Shown: in pieces, positions 16,435 through 26,300 of the stretch
Numbering within the stretch: position 1 is the first letter of the stretch
How the letters are laid out: each line of letters begins with the position of its first letter
Source of the DNA: Devosia sp. Root685
GTDB taxonomy: Bacteria > Pseudomonadota > Alphaproteobacteria > Rhizobiales > Devosiaceae
Length of the DNA: 64,000 nucleotides
Assembly (NCBI RefSeq): GCF_001427875.1
Contig: NZ_LMHK01000001.1
Coordinates: 436,871-500,870, forward strand
Direction of reading: 5' to 3'
Made by a program: the position numbers and the translations under genes
Notes under the pieces: generated by a model
Databases searched by the model: none
The model's input: only the letters and a program-made list of their open reading frames with translations
What the model was told of the DNA's origin: nothing

Positions 16435-18321
16435 ATGACCCTCGCCATGGCCACGCCCGATACCAATCTCGACCTCTGGCTCGCCCAGCAGACGGACAAG
16501 TCGCTCCTGCGCTTTCTGACCTGCGGCAGCGTCGATGACGGCAAATCGACCCTGATCGGCCGGTTGCTCTATGACAGCCAGCTTATTCTCGATGACCAAT
16601 TGGCGAGCCTGAAGAAGGAAAGCCACAACCGCACGGTTGGCGACGAAGGCATCGACTTCTCGCTCCTCGTCGATGGTCTCGCGGCCGAACGCGAGCAGGG
16701 GATTACCATCGATGTGGCTTACCGGTTTTTCTCGACCGACAAGCGCAAGTTCATCGTCGCCGACACCCCCGGCCATGAGCAATATACCCGCAACATGGCG
16801 ACTGGGGCCTCCAATGCCGACCTCGCGCTCTTGCTGGTCGATGCGCGGAAGGGCCTCCTTACACAAACCCGCCGGCACAGTTTCATTCTGTCGCTTGTCG
16901 GCGTGAAGCACGTGGTTCTCGTGGTCAACAAGATTGACCTTGTGGACTATGACCAGGCCATCTTTGACAAGATCGAAGCGGACTATCGCGAGTTCGCTAG
17001 GGATTTGGGTTTCCAGAGCCTTGCCGCCGTTCCGGTTTCGGCCCTGCGCGGCGACAATATCCTCGTCAATAGCGAACGCATGCCGTGGTTCACAGGCACG
17101 CCGCTCGTCCCCTATCTCGAAACCATTGAAGTGGCACAGGACAAGGCGGCGCAGCCGTTCCGCTTTCCGGTGCAATGGGTCAACCGTCCCAATCTCGATT
17201 TCCGCGGCTTTTCTGGCACCGTGGCCGCTGGCCAGGTGGCGGTTGGGGACGAGGTTCTGGTCGCCGCGTCGCGAAAGCCGGCAAGGGTTGCACGGGTCGT
17301 CACCATGGATGGCGACCTCGATAGTGCCATTGCCGGGCAGGCAGTGACGCTGGTTCTTGATCGCGAGATCGACGTGTCACGTGGCGATGTGCTGGCCCAT
17401 CCTGGCGCGGTTCCGGAATTTTCCAACCAGTTCCAGGCGCGTTTGGTCTGGATGAATGACGAGCCGGCCTATCAGGGGCGGTCATATCTCCTCAAGGTTG
17501 GCTCGCAGACCGTTCCGGCGACGATCACCGACATAAAATTCCGCACCAATGTGAACACGCTCGAACACGTGGCGGCGAACAAGCTCGATCTCAACGAGGT
17601 CGGCACCGTTACGATCGCGACCGATCGCGCCATTGCCTTTGATCCCTATGCCGACAATCCGCTGACCGGCGGTTTTATTCTCATCGATCGGCTGTCCAAT
17701 GCGACGCTGGCGGCCGGGACGATTTCGTTCGGCCTCCGCCGCGCGCAGAACCTGACCTACCAGTCCTTCGACGTGAACCGCCAGGTGCGCGCCGAGCAGA
17801 AGGGGCAGGAAGCGCAGATCGTCTGGTTCACCGGCCTTTCGGGCTCGGGCAAGTCCACCATCGCCAACCTCCTGGAAAAGCGCCTGACGGCGGAGGGGCG
17901 GCACTGCTACATCCTCGATGGCGACAATGTGCGCCACGGGCTCAACAAGGATCTGGGCTTTACCGAAGCCGCCCGCGTCGAAAACATTCGCCGCGTGGCT
18001 GAGGTCGCCAGGCTCATGGCCGACGCCGGGCTGATCGTCCTGGTATCCTTCATCTCGCCCTTCGAGAAAGAACGCCAACTGGCGCGCGAAATCGCCGGCG
18101 ATATCCGCTTTACGGAAGTCTATGTCGATACTTCCCTCGCGGTGGCCGAACAGCGTGACCCCAAGGGCCTCTATGCCAAGGCGCGCCGCGGCGAGATCAA
18201 GAATTTCACCGGCATCGACAGCCCCTTCGAGGTACCGACCGCGCCTGATCTGACGCTGCATGGCGGTCAGGAAGAGCCTGCGGCCATGGCCGACAAGCTG
18301 CACGACTGGCTCAAAATCTGA
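16435..18321 (+). CDS. cysN: Fused sulfate adenylyltransferase subunit 1 / adenylylsulfate kinase (CysN-CysC)
   Basis: The N-terminal 450 residues are the CysN GTPase, with P-loop GSVDDGKST, switch motif DTPGHEQY and NKID specificity motif. The C-terminal part (about 455-628) is APS kinase, with its own P-loop GLSGSGKST (about 467-475), which turns APS into PAPS. One chain thus carries both activities, as in rhizobial NodQ. The start at ATG 16435 is 2 nt after the cysD stop; the frame stays open upstream into cysD but without conservation. The 628-aa length fits the fusion. Confidence 0.96.
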   Translation: MTLAMATPDTNLDLWLAQQTDKSLLRFLTCGSVDDGKSTLIGRLLYDSQLILDDQLASLKKESHNRTVGDEGIDFSLLVDGLAAEREQGITIDVAYRFFSTDKRKFIVADTPGHEQYTRNMATGASNADLALLLVDARKGLLTQTRRHSFILSLVGVKHVVLVVNKIDLVDYDQAIFDKIEADYREFARDLGFQSLAAVPVSALRGDNILVNSERMPWFTGTPLVPYLETIEVAQDKAAQPFRFPVQWVNRPNLDFRGFSGTVAAGQVAVGDEVLVAASRKPARVARVVTMDGDLDSAIAGQAVTLVLDREIDVSRGDVLAHPGAVPEFSNQFQARLVWMNDEPAYQGRSYLLKVGSQTVPATITDIKFRTNVNTLEHVAANKLDLNEVGTVTIATDRAIAFDPYADNPLTGGFILIDRLSNATLAAGTISFGLRRAQNLTYQSFDVNRQVRAEQKGQEAQIVWFTGLSGSGKSTIANLLEKRLTAEGRHCYILDGDNVRHGLNKDLGFTEAARVENIRRVAEVARLMADAGLIVLVSFISPFEKERQLAREIAGDIRFTEVYVDTSLAVAEQRDPKGLYAKARRGEIKNFTGIDSPFEVPTAPDLTLHGGQEEPAAMADKLHDWLKI

Positions 18322-18327
18322 CGCCGT

Positions 18328-19593
18328 TTACCCGGCTCGTTCGGAGCTGGGCAGCGGCGCGAAATCGACCTGGTCGATATCGTTCAGGGTCTTCATAAGC
18401 AGGCCCTTGAAGATGGGCTCCGTTTCGTCGCGATGCGCGATGATATGGGGCGCGCCGTTTATGCTGCCGACAAGCGATGCCTTGATGGCCTGATCCACTT
18501 CCGGGCGCATGAGTTCAATGGCGCGCGCGCCCGGTCCCACGATCAGGATGTGCGAGGGGTCATAAATTGCCAGCATGCGGCTGAGGCCAAAACCGATGGC
18601 GCGGCCGGCAAGATTGAAGGCGTGGGTGGCGCTGCGATCGCCGGCTTCGGCGCGCTGCATCAGCATTTCATATTGCTGGGCCGGCACCGCCGGGGCAGGG
18701 GGCGCCGTCTCCGGCACCGAATAGGCATTGCGGAGCACCGCGTAGTCGGCTGCGTAGGCCTCGATGCAACCGCGCATGCCGCAGCGGCAAAGCGCGCCAT
18801 TGGGGACATGGTTCATATGCCCGAACTCGGTGGCGCCCTCGTCGCCCCGGCCCATGATCTGCCCGCGGAATGTGACGCCCATGGCCACGGTCGAGCCAAC
18901 GAAAACGGTCGCGACACTGGCTTCGTGGAGTGCTGGATCGAGCCAGCGGGCGCCTTCCGCGAGGAGGCGTCCGCGCTTGTGCAGCGTCACCGGCAGGTCG
19001 CGCGCATCTGAAAGCTCGGAGGCGAAGGGGGCACCCGCGAGATGCTGGATCGGCGACCAGCGCAGGCCACGTCCGTCGCGTTCCAGAATGCCCTGAACTG
19101 AAATGGCGACGCGTCGCAGCGTCTTTTTGGCCGCAGGCGTGCGCGCCAGCAAAGCATCGAGGCGGTCAGACAGAAACTGGCATGGCGCTAGGCCTGCAAA
19201 GGTGGTCGGGCTCAAATCGGTTTCGATGCGGTCCACCAGCACGCCACCATAGTCGATGAGCGAAAGCCGCGCCCGGTTGACGTCCAGCTCGAAAAGCGCG
19301 GCATGGGCGGCGTTGCGTGCAAAATTGACGAAGGTCGCCGGACGTCCACGCGTGCGGCCATCAGGCCGGTCGGCTATCAGCTCGGCCACGAGGCCCTGCG
19401 TGAGCAGGTCCGACATGATGGCGGTCATGCTGGCGTGGCTGAGGCCGGTGAGGCTTGCGAGAGCCGTGCGCGACTGAGCGCCCTGCATACGCAACGCACT
19501 CAGCACCAGTCCGCGGTTTTGTCGCCGGACGCTGTCGCTATCGCTGACGGTTCGCGTCAAGCACTCAACTCCCTCACTCCGCCCCCAAGACAT
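18328..19593 (-). CDS. ROK-family transcriptional repressor, probably of the xylose genes
   Basis: An N-terminal winged helix (LASLTGLSHASMTAIMSDLL, about residues 45-65) precedes a ROK sugar-kinase-like domain with the zinc cluster CRCGMRGC. ROK regulators of this layout (XylR/NagC type) bind sugars. It diverges from xylF with a shared 187-bp control region, so a xylose repressor is the natural reading. It ends 6 nt from the convergent cysN. Start uncertain: ATG 19593 is given; a TTG at 19560 has a better gggag upstream. Confidence 0.9.
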   Translation of the reverse strand: MSWGRSEGVECLTRTVSDSDSVRRQNRGLVLSALRMQGAQSRTALASLTGLSHASMTAIMSDLLTQGLVAELIADRPDGRTRGRPATFVNFARNAAHAALFELDVNRARLSLIDYGGVLVDRIETDLSPTTFAGLAPCQFLSDRLDALLARTPAAKKTLRRVAISVQGILERDGRGLRWSPIQHLAGAPFASELSDARDLPVTLHKRGRLLAEGARWLDPALHEASVATVFVGSTVAMGVTFRGQIMGRGDEGATEFGHMNHVPNGALCRCGMRGCIEAYAADYAVLRNAYSVPETAPPAPAVPAQQYEMLMQRAEAGDRSATHAFNLAGRAIGFGLSRMLAIYDPSHILIVGPGARAIELMRPEVDQAIKASLVGSINGAPHIIAHRDETEPIFKGLLMKTLNDIDQVDFAPLPSSERAG

Positions 19594-19683
19594 CAAAGCT
19601 GCTGTCCCGACGCAACAAGGAATTTATTCGGAGCTCGAAATTGACGTTGACACGTCGCGATCCGACATGCGACTTCTTTTTTC

Positions 19684-19703
19684 GAGCATTGAAAATAATG
19701 CTC
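19684..19703. promoter_or_regulatory. Candidate operator for the ROK regulator
   Basis: A perfect 7-6-7 palindrome (gagcatt-gaaaat-aatgctc) lies between the divergent ROK gene and xylF, 77 nt upstream of xylF. A second weaker one (gcatttg-ggct-caaatgg) lies at about 19745-19762. The size and AT-rich centre fit a dimeric winged-helix repressor. Confidence 0.5.
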
Positions 19704-19780
19704 TAGTGCGTGCCGCTGGCCTAGGGATGTGAAGGCTGCGGATGGCATTTGGGCTCAAATGGCCCATTGGGAGGACATTG

Positions 19781-20818
19781 ATGAATAAGCTCTTTGCAAC
19801 GGTCTTGCTTGCCTCGACCGTGTTGACTGGTGCCGCCATGGCACAGGACCCCATCGTCGTGGGCGTTTCCTGGAACAATTTCCAGGAAGAACGCTGGAAA
19901 ACCGATGAGGGCGCGATCAAGGCCGCTCTGGAAGCAGCTGGTGCGCAGTATATTTCGGCTGACGCTCAGTCGTCCGCCTCCAAGCAGCTCACCGATATCG
20001 AGAGCCTGATCAGCCAGGGTGCAACTGCACTGATCGTTCTGGCTCAGGATAGTGAAGCCATCGGGCCTGCCGTCGCCGCTGCCGTAGCCGAAGGCATTCC
20101 GGTGGTCGGTTATGACCGCCTGATCGAAAACCCCGATGCTTTCTACCTGACCTTCGACAACAAGGAAGTCGGGCGCATGCAGGCACAGGGCGTGTTCGCC
20201 GTGAAGCCTGAAGGCAACTATGTCTTCATCAAGGGCAACTCGGCCGATCCGAACGCCGACTTCCTGTTCGCCGGCCAGATGGAAGTCCTGAAAGCCGCCA
20301 TCGATGCTGGCACCATCAAGAATGTCGGCGAAGCCTATACCGACAACTGGAACCCTGAAGTCGCCCAGGCGAACATGGAACAGTTCCTGACGGCGAATAA
20401 CAACGAAGTCGATGCTGTCGTTGCGTCCAACGATGGCACGGCAGGCGGCGCCATCGCTGCGCTTGCCGCTCAGGGTCTTGCCGGTTCTGTGCCGGTTTCG
20501 GGCCAGGACGGCGACCATGCAGCTCTCAACCGCATTGCGCTCGGCACCCAGACCGTTTCGGTTTGGAAGGACGCTCGCGAACTGGGCAAAAGGGCTGCTG
20601 AGATCGCCGTTGAACTTTCGGGCGGTACGGCTCTCGACGGCGTCACCGGGGCGACCAAGTTCTCCGATGGCCCGAAGGGCGTCGAAATGAACGCTGTGCT
20701 GCTCCCGCCGATCCCGATCACCCAGGAAAACCTCGACGTCGTGATCGACGCTGGTTGGGTGACCAAGGATGTCGTGTGCCAGGGCGTTGCCGCTGGTACG
20801 GTTGCCGCCTGTAACTGA
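19781..20818 (+). CDS. xylF: D-xylose ABC transporter, periplasmic binding protein
   Basis: After a clear signal peptide ([22 protein letters not shown]) comes a periplasmic binding protein of the sugar class. It aligns, from memory, along its length with E. coli XylF (SFDNEKVG-like [28 protein letters not shown] segment, SGQDGD, and [11 protein letters not shown]). It delivers xylose to XylH/XylG. The start is ATG 19781 with gggagga 5 nt upstream. A GC-rich hairpin follows the gene, so its mRNA is probably kept in excess of the permease part. Confidence 0.93.
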   Translation: MNKLFATVLLASTVLTGAAMAQDPIVVGVSWNNFQEERWKTDEGAIKAALEAAGAQYISADAQSSASKQLTDIESLISQGATALIVLAQDSEAIGPAVAAAVAEGIPVVGYDRLIENPDAFYLTFDNKEVGRMQAQGVFAVKPEGNYVFIKGNSADPNADFLFAGQMEVLKAAIDAGTIKNVGEAYTDNWNPEVAQANMEQFLTANNNEVDAVVASNDGTAGGAIAALAAQGLAGSVPVSGQDGDHAALNRIALGTQTVSVWKDARELGKRAAEIAVELSGGTALDGVTGATKFSDGPKGVEMNAVLLPPIPITQENLDVVIDAGWVTKDVVCQGVAAGTVAACN

Positions 20819-20860
20819 GCCCATTAAAGGCTAAACTGGTTGCCTAATCGCAACCGGACT

Positions 20861-20885
20861 GCGCCCCGGCCTCGTGCTGGGGCGC
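20861..20885 (+). terminator. Intercistronic hairpin between xylF and xylH
   Basis: The stem gcgcccc / ggggcgc has an 11-nt loop and is followed by gtttcc. A smaller stem ggttgc-ctaatc-gcaacc precedes it (20838-20855). The position after a binding-protein gene suggests partial termination or mRNA protection. Confidence 0.55.
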
Positions 20886-20905
20886 CGTTTCCACGGGAGA
20901 CCTGA

Positions 20906-22225
20906 ATGGCTGATCAGCCTGCCATTTCCACGCCGGCCCATCCGAGCACATTCACGCAGAATCCCATTCAGCGCTTCCTCATAGCGACTGAGGTGGATAC
21001 TCGCCTCCTGGGCATGATTGGCGCATTGGCGGTCATCTGGATCGGCTTCAATATCTTTTCCGGCGGCCTGTTCCTGACCCCGCGCAACCTCTGGAACCTG
21101 TCGGTACAGACGGCTTCCGTGGCTGTGATGGTCACGGGCATGGTGCTGGTTATCGTCACCCGCAATATCGACCTGTCGGTGGGATCGATTCTGGGTGTCG
21201 TCGGCATGGTCATGGGCGTTATGCAAACGCAGATCCTGCCGGTACAGCTGGGCCTCGGCCTCGGTCATCCGCTGATCTGGAGCCTGTCGCTGCTGGCCGG
21301 TCTTGTCGTCGGCGTCGGGATCGGCGCGCTGCAGGGCACAATCATCGCCTATCTGCGCGTGCCGGCCTTCATTGTTACGCTTGGCGGCTATCTCGTCTGG
21401 CGCGGTGCTGCCTGGTGGGTAACCATGGGCCGCACCGTTGCGCCGATGGACCCGACTTTCCAGTTGATTGGCGGCGGACCAGCCGGTTCCATTGGCTTCA
21501 CCTGGAGCTGGATCGTTGGCGCTGTCGCATGTGCGGCCATCATTGCCGGGCTTTATTTCGGGCGGCGACAGCGTCATCGCTTCAATTTCCCCCAGCGCCC
21601 GCTCTGGGCCGAAGCCTCGCTCGCCGTTCTTGGCTGTGGTACCACCATTGGCGCGATCTGGGTGGCGAATGCCTATCCCTGGCCGGTGCGTATTGCCGAG
21701 AATTATGCCAAGGCCAACGGCATCGCCGTGCCGGAGACTGGGCTATTCATCTCGCATGGTATTGCAGTGCCGGTGCTGATTGCCCTTGGGGTCGGGGTAT
21801 TGATGACCTTCCTCACCACGCGAACGCGTTTCGGCCGTTACGTCTATGCCATGGGCGGCAATCCGGAGGCGGCTGAGCTGGCGGGTATCAATACGCGCTG
21901 GGTGACCGTCAAGATATTCATGCTGATGGGCGGTCTTTGTGCCGTCGCAGCCGCCATTTCGAGCGCGCGTCTCAATGCAGCGACCAATGCTCTCGGCACG
22001 CTAGACGAACTTTATGTGATCGCGGCGGCCGTTATCGGCGGCACGTCTTTGGCTGGCGGCGTTGGCACGATTGCCGGCGCACTGCTCGGCGCCGTGGTCA
22101 TGCAATCGCTGCAATCCGGCATGGTGCTGATGGGGCTCGACAGCCCGCTTCAGTCCATCGTTGTCGGTATTGTTCTGGTTTTCGCGGTGTGGCTCGACAC
22201 GCTTTACCGCCGGAATAAGCACTAG
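20906..22225 (+). CDS. xylH: D-xylose ABC transporter, permease
   Basis: The 439-aa membrane protein has about ten or more hydrophobic segments. It is longer than ribose/RbsC-type permeases because of an extra central region (about 195-270), as in XylH. The family motif [14 protein letters not shown] lies at about 85-98 and the cytoplasmic coupling segment [14 protein letters not shown] near 315-330. It is followed by the ATPase after 11 nt. Confidence 0.93.
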   Translation: MADQPAISTPAHPSTFTQNPIQRFLIATEVDTRLLGMIGALAVIWIGFNIFSGGLFLTPRNLWNLSVQTASVAVMVTGMVLVIVTRNIDLSVGSILGVVGMVMGVMQTQILPVQLGLGLGHPLIWSLSLLAGLVVGVGIGALQGTIIAYLRVPAFIVTLGGYLVWRGAAWWVTMGRTVAPMDPTFQLIGGGPAGSIGFTWSWIVGAVACAAIIAGLYFGRRQRHRFNFPQRPLWAEASLAVLGCGTTIGAIWVANAYPWPVRIAENYAKANGIAVPETGLFISHGIAVPVLIALGVGVLMTFLTTRTRFGRYVYAMGGNPEAAELAGINTRWVTVKIFMLMGGLCAVAAAISSARLNAATNALGTLDELYVIAAAVIGGTSLAGGVGTIAGALLGAVVMQSLQSGMVLMGLDSPLQSIVVGIVLVFAVWLDTLYRRNKH

Positions 22226-22236
22226 GAGTGCCCGTC

Positions 22237-23019
22237 ATGCTGGATGCCAGCACACCCCTGGTCGAAATGACCGATATCTCCATCGCTTTCGGTGGTATCA
22301 AGGCCGTCGATCATGCCTCGATCAACCTTCACCGCGGTGAAGTTGTTGGTCTCCTCGGCCACAATGGTGCGGGAAAATCGACACTGATCAAGATATTGTC
22401 GGGCGCCTACAAGCGCGATGCCGGCGATATCAGGATCAACGGCGAACCTGCCTCCATCAGCAATCCGCGCGATGCCAAGGCCTATGGGATCGAGACGATC
22501 TACCAGCAGCTTGCAGTGGCCGACAATGTCGATGCCGCCGCCAATCTCTTTCTCGGCCGAGAACTGGTAACGCCGATCGGCACGCTGGACGATGCGGCCA
22601 TGGAATCGCGCGCTCGCGAAGTGATGGGGCGTCTCAACCCCAATTTCCGCCGCTTCAAGGAGCCTGTGAAGGCTCTTTCCGGCGGGCAGCGCCAATCGGT
22701 GGCCATTGCCCGGGCCATCCTTTTCAATGCGCGCATCCTCGTCATGGACGAGCCAACCGCCGCATTGGGTCCGCAGGAAACCGCGCAGGTCGGGGAGCTG
22801 ATCAAGCAGCTCAAATCCGAAGGCATCGGCATCTTCCTCATCAGTCACGATATCCACGACGTGTTTGATCTCGCGGACAGGCTCGTGGTGATGAAGAACG
22901 GCCAAGTTGTGGGCGAAGCGCGCACCAGCGATGTCACCAAGGACGAGGTCCTGGGCATGATCATTATGGGCAAGGTGCCGCCAGGGGCACAGCCGGGGCC
23001 GGGAGCCATCAACGGCTGA
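22237..23019 (+). CDS. xylG: Sugar ABC transporter ATP-binding protein, single domain (XylG-like)
   Basis: One ABC ATPase domain is present: Walker [10 protein letters not shown] (about 41-49), signature LSGGQRQ, Walker [13 protein letters not shown] and the switch His in LISHD. The E. coli XylG has two fused ATPase domains (about 510 aa). Here there is one (260 aa), like FrcA and many rhizobial sugar ATPases, so it must work as a homodimer. ATG 22237 follows aggag by 8 nt. The in-frame GTG at 22228 overlaps that Shine-Dalgarno. Confidence 0.92.
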   Translation: MLDASTPLVEMTDISIAFGGIKAVDHASINLHRGEVVGLLGHNGAGKSTLIKILSGAYKRDAGDIRINGEPASISNPRDAKAYGIETIYQQLAVADNVDAAANLFLGRELVTPIGTLDDAAMESRAREVMGRLNPNFRRFKEPVKALSGGQRQSVAIARAILFNARILVMDEPTAALGPQETAQVGELIKQLKSEGIGIFLISHDIHDVFDLADRLVVMKNGQVVGEARTSDVTKDEVLGMIIMGKVPPGAQPGPGAING

Positions 23020-23024
23020 AGGCG

Positions 23025-23052
23025 TTTCCTCCGCGTCAGTTGGCGGAGGAAA
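23025..23052 (+). promoter_or_regulatory. Perfect hairpin that buries the Shine-Dalgarno of the DUF1345 gene
   Basis: A 10-bp perfect stem (tttcctccgc / gcggaggaaa) with an 8-nt loop starts 5 nt after xylG. Its 3' arm holds the ggagga (23045-23050), which lies 9 nt before the next ATG. There is no T-tract. See findings. Confidence 0.65.
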
Positions 23053-23059
23053 TAGTCAA

Positions 23060-23746
23060 ATGCCGGAGAAGGCCAAACGGAATCTGCGCGCGGCGGCAGT
23101 GGGGCATGTCATGCCCCGGCACGCTCCATTCTATTTCGGTCTTCTGCTCGGCATGATCGGATTGGTCGTGTCATTGCTGATCGTGCCGAAATACGCGGTC
23201 AGCGTCGGTGCCAATTGCCTTTTCGCCGCCTATCTCGTCCTGACTTCGCTCAAACTGCCCTATCTGACGGCGGACTACCTGCACGAACACGCCCGCGAAG
23301 AGGATACGCCCGGCAAGGGCATCCTGCTCATTGTTCTCATTGTCGTCGCCGCTTCGGTGGTTTCGCTGTTCCTAGCGCTCAATCAGGACGGGGGCACGGA
23401 TCTGGGCGAGATCGTCGCCAGCATTGCCTCGGTCATTCTGGGGTGGTTCACGGTGCAAGTCATGGGCGCACTGCACTACGCCTATGAATATTACCAGGTG
23501 CCGGACCGTCCGCGCAGCAAGAAGGTCGAGGGAGGACTCGACTTTCCGGGCGATGAAGCGCCTGATGGCACGGCTTTTCTCTATTTTTCCTTCACGGTCG
23601 GCACGTCGGTTGCGACCTCGGACACCAAGGTTTCGAGCAACGTCATGCGCCGTCAGGTCATGGTGCATCTGATCTTTTCGCACTTTTACAACACGATCCT
23701 CCTCGCCGCCGCAGTCAATGTGCTGCTTGGCGCCGGGCAGGGGTAA
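23060..23746 (+). CDS. DUF1345 membrane protein
   Basis: The 228-aa protein has about five membrane segments (residues 22-42, 46-66, 88-108, 118-138 and 205-225) and the DUF1345 signature [16 protein letters not shown]. No biochemical role is established for the family. It lies 40 nt after xylG on the same strand, but its ribosome binding site is closed in a hairpin, so expression may be controlled separately from xylose transport. The following gap to tRNA-Cys contains no gene. Confidence 0.88.
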   Translation: MPEKAKRNLRAAAVGHVMPRHAPFYFGLLLGMIGLVVSLLIVPKYAVSVGANCLFAAYLVLTSLKLPYLTADYLHEHAREEDTPGKGILLIVLIVVAASVVSLFLALNQDGGTDLGEIVASIASVILGWFTVQVMGALHYAYEYYQVPDRPRSKKVEGGLDFPGDEAPDGTAFLYFSFTVGTSVATSDTKVSSNVMRRQVMVHLIFSHFYNTILLAAAVNVLLGAGQG

Positions 23747-23880
23747 GGGGCCTCGAACGTCGCATAATCCCGTTGGCGCCTGAGAATTGAACGAAGCGTT
23801 TTCCAAAGCTTGGGGAAATTCATCGGGCCTCGACAATCCTGTTGCATCGCCCCAAGAGGTCAAATAGGTACAGACGCAGA

Positions 23881-23954
23881 GGCCGCGTGGCGGAGTGGTT
23901 ACGCAGCGGATTGCAAATCCGTGCACTCCGGTTCGATTCCGGACGCGGCCTCCA
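23881..23954 (+). tRNA. tRNA-Cys (anticodon GCA)
   Basis: Acceptor ggccgcg / cgcggcc, anticodon stem gcgga-loop-tccgt with GCA, T-arm ccggttcgattccgg, discriminator T and encoded CCA (23952-23954). All arms pair well. Confidence 0.97.
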
Positions 23955-24108
23955 ATTTCCTTACATCTTGTATTTTGCCTGTTGGTCCATTGTCTTGGGG
24001 TCATGATTTCGGCCGCGTCGGGACAATCGCTGTCCGGCATGGCTTGCCAGTTGATCGGTCCATCTATATTCACGTCCAGCATATCAATGAGCTTCGGGCC
24101 GCTGGCTG

Positions 24109-24759
24109 ATGGACGATTTTCGAAGCGCAAGAATGGCTATGATCGATAGCCAGTTGCGCAGCAGCGGAGTGACGGAGCGGCGGCTGCTTGCCGCTGTACT
24201 CGAGGTGCCGCGCGAGATTTTTGTCGCCGAGGGCCGCCGGTCTGTTGCCCATGTCGATGATTTGCAGCCACTGGCCGGCGGAAAGCGATTCATTCTGTCC
24301 CCGGCCCATTTTGGACGCATGGCGCAATTGGCTGAGATCACCGGCAGTGAGAGGGTCCTCGATGTCGGGGCGGCAAGCGGCTATTCGACTGCTGTGCTGG
24401 CCGGCGTTGGGCAACAGGTCGTTGGCATAGAGATCGATGCGGGCCTCGCCTCCCGGGCCAATGATCGTCTGGCTCAGCTCGGAATCGAGAATGCTCGGGT
24501 GCTCGCTGGAGGCGTCGAGGCTGCGGCAGGCCAGTTATTTGATGCCATCGTTGTTGAGGGCGCGGTCGATTCGCAGCCCGACGACTTGGTAGAACTTTTG
24601 GCACCCGGCGGGCGGCTGGTTGTTCCTATTCTGCGGCGTGGTGTTGCGGTCATCCATGTTTTCCGTAGGAACCCGGATGGCGTAATGTTCACGTCAGCGT
24701 TCGATGCAACCATGCCACGCTTGTGGAGCTGGGCGCAGAAGGACGATTTTGTGTTCTAG
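24109..24759 (+). CDS. Protein-L-isoaspartate O-methyltransferase-like protein (divergent)
   Basis: The 216-aa protein has a SAM-binding motif I (VLDVGAASGYSTAVLA, about residues 80-95) and the N-terminal helix pattern of isoaspartate methyltransferases. The active-site segment that is usually T-I-S-Q-P reads RFILSPAHFGRMAQL, so repair activity is not certain. In many Hyphomicrobiales a gene of this kind precedes tolC, as here. Canonical pcm, which often sits between surE and nlpD, is absent from that place in this window. Confidence 0.85.
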   Translation: MDDFRSARMAMIDSQLRSSGVTERRLLAAVLEVPREIFVAEGRRSVAHVDDLQPLAGGKRFILSPAHFGRMAQLAEITGSERVLDVGAASGYSTAVLAGVGQQVVGIEIDAGLASRANDRLAQLGIENARVLAGGVEAAAGQLFDAIVVEGAVDSQPDDLVELLAPGGRLVVPILRRGVAVIHVFRRNPDGVMFTSAFDATMPRLWSWAQKDDFVF

Positions 24760-24890
24760 CGATCGATTTGTTGCCAAACGGCCACGAGTCGAAACGAAGC
24801 GTACGTGAAAATTTGGTAGGCATGGGTATGGCTGGTTGTAGACCCCATATGCCGGGCGTATTGGTAATAGGGTCGGAATGCGGGGTACCT

Positions 24891-26246
24891 ATGGTAAATA
24901 AGTTCGTGACGGCGAGCGCGGTCGCCATTCTTTTGGCGCTGGGGGCGGCAGGCGGGGCACATGCCCAGTCGATCACCCAGGCGTTGACCGCTGCCTATGA
25001 TCACGCGCCGGACCTGCAAGCGGCTTTGCTTGAAGCAAAGGCGTCTGCCGAGAACATCGCGCTGGCAAAATCGGCCAAATTGCCGACGATCGGAGCCTCG
25101 ATTGGTGGCTCCGAAAGCTGGAGCCTCGTCGGTGGCCAGTTTTCCGGTGGTCCGACGATCACCACTGGCGTCTCCTACAACCAGACCATATTCGACAACT
25201 TCAAGACCGAAGCGCAGGTCGAGTCCGCACGCGCTGCGGCTGAGTTGTCCGAATATCAAATCCGCAATTCCGAGCAGAACGTGCTGCTCTCGGTCGTTCA
25301 GGCCTATATGAACGTCCTGAGCGGCCGCCAGCTCGTCGCTTTGCGTGAAGAGAACATTCGCTTCTTCCAGGCGCAGTTCCAGTCGGCGCAGGACCGTCTG
25401 GATGTGGGCGAGGGCACGCGCATCGATGTGGCCCAGGCCCAGGCCCGCCTTGCACAGGGCGAAGCCGCTTACCGCGCCGCGCTCAGCACGCTCGAAGTCA
25501 GCCAGGCGACGTTCCAGCGTCTGGTCGGCGTGCGGCCGCAGCAGCTGAATTCGGCGCATAATTATGCGCGCCTCATTCCGAACTCGCTGGATTCGGCTCT
25601 GGCCGAAGCCGAAGTCGGCCACCCGGCGATCATGATGTCCAAGGCGGCGATCCGTGCCGCTCAGGCGGGCACAGACGCCGCGGAAGCTTCCTTCGGGCCG
25701 ACGGCTTCCGTAACGGGGCAGGTTGGCAGCCGCTGGACCAATGGCGGGATGACCGATGGCCTCAGCGGTTCGGTCGGTTTCCAGGTTACCGTGCCGATCT
25801 ATGCCGGCGGCGCGATGGGCGCCAGCGTTCGCAAGGCCAATCTCGGCCAGATCAAGTCCGAGGTAGAAGCCATGTCTACCTATGACCAGGTCCGCGAGGC
25901 CGTCATTTCGGCATGGGCAGGCATCCAGAGCGCAGATGCGCAAATCCAGGCCGCCCAGGCTGCCGTGCAGGCGGGCACCACCGTGCTCGATGGCACGATC
26001 CAGGAGCGCGACCTCGGCACCAGCACCACGCTGGATGTGCTGAATTCGCAGGCGGAATTGACCAGCGCCAAGGAAGGGCTGATCAACGCGCAAACCTCGA
26101 AAGTGGTCGCGACCTTCTCGCTGCTCTCCGCCATGGGCCGGTTGACGGCGTCGAGCCTTGGCTTGCCGGTCACGGTGAAATCCGCGGTCAACTATACACA
26201 GGCCGTCGAGGACGTCTGGCAGGAACTGCGTTCCGTCGCCGAGTAA
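24891..26246 (+). CDS. tolC: TolC-family outer membrane channel protein
   Basis: The signal peptide (MVNKFVTASAVAILLALGAA, cut after AHA) leads into a protein with two related halves (about 30-230 and 240-445) rich in long amphipathic helices with Ala/Gln, the TolC barrel-and-tunnel pattern. It pairs with inner-membrane exporters for drug efflux or type I secretion. The start ATG 24891 was chosen because it begins the signal peptide; the frame is open 56 codons further upstream. A strong terminator follows. Confidence 0.93.
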   Translation: MVNKFVTASAVAILLALGAAGGAHAQSITQALTAAYDHAPDLQAALLEAKASAENIALAKSAKLPTIGASIGGSESWSLVGGQFSGGPTITTGVSYNQTIFDNFKTEAQVESARAAAELSEYQIRNSEQNVLLSVVQAYMNVLSGRQLVALREENIRFFQAQFQSAQDRLDVGEGTRIDVAQAQARLAQGEAAYRAALSTLEVSQATFQRLVGVRPQQLNSAHNYARLIPNSLDSALAEAEVGHPAIMMSKAAIRAAQAGTDAAEASFGPTASVTGQVGSRWTNGGMTDGLSGSVGFQVTVPIYAGGAMGASVRKANLGQIKSEVEAMSTYDQVREAVISAWAGIQSADAQIQAAQAAVQAGTTVLDGTIQERDLGTSTTLDVLNSQAELTSAKEGLINAQTSKVVATFSLLSAMGRLTASSLGLPVTVKSAVNYTQAVEDVWQELRSVAE

Positions 26247-26266
26247 CTTTTGCAATTAATCCAAGT

Positions 26267-26300
26267 CTTGTGGCCGGGCATGTCCCGGCCACAAGTTTTT
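26267..26300 (+). terminator. Intrinsic terminator of tolC
   Basis: A perfect 12-bp stem (cttgtggccggg / cccggccacaag) with loop catgt is followed by five T. Confidence 0.93.
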
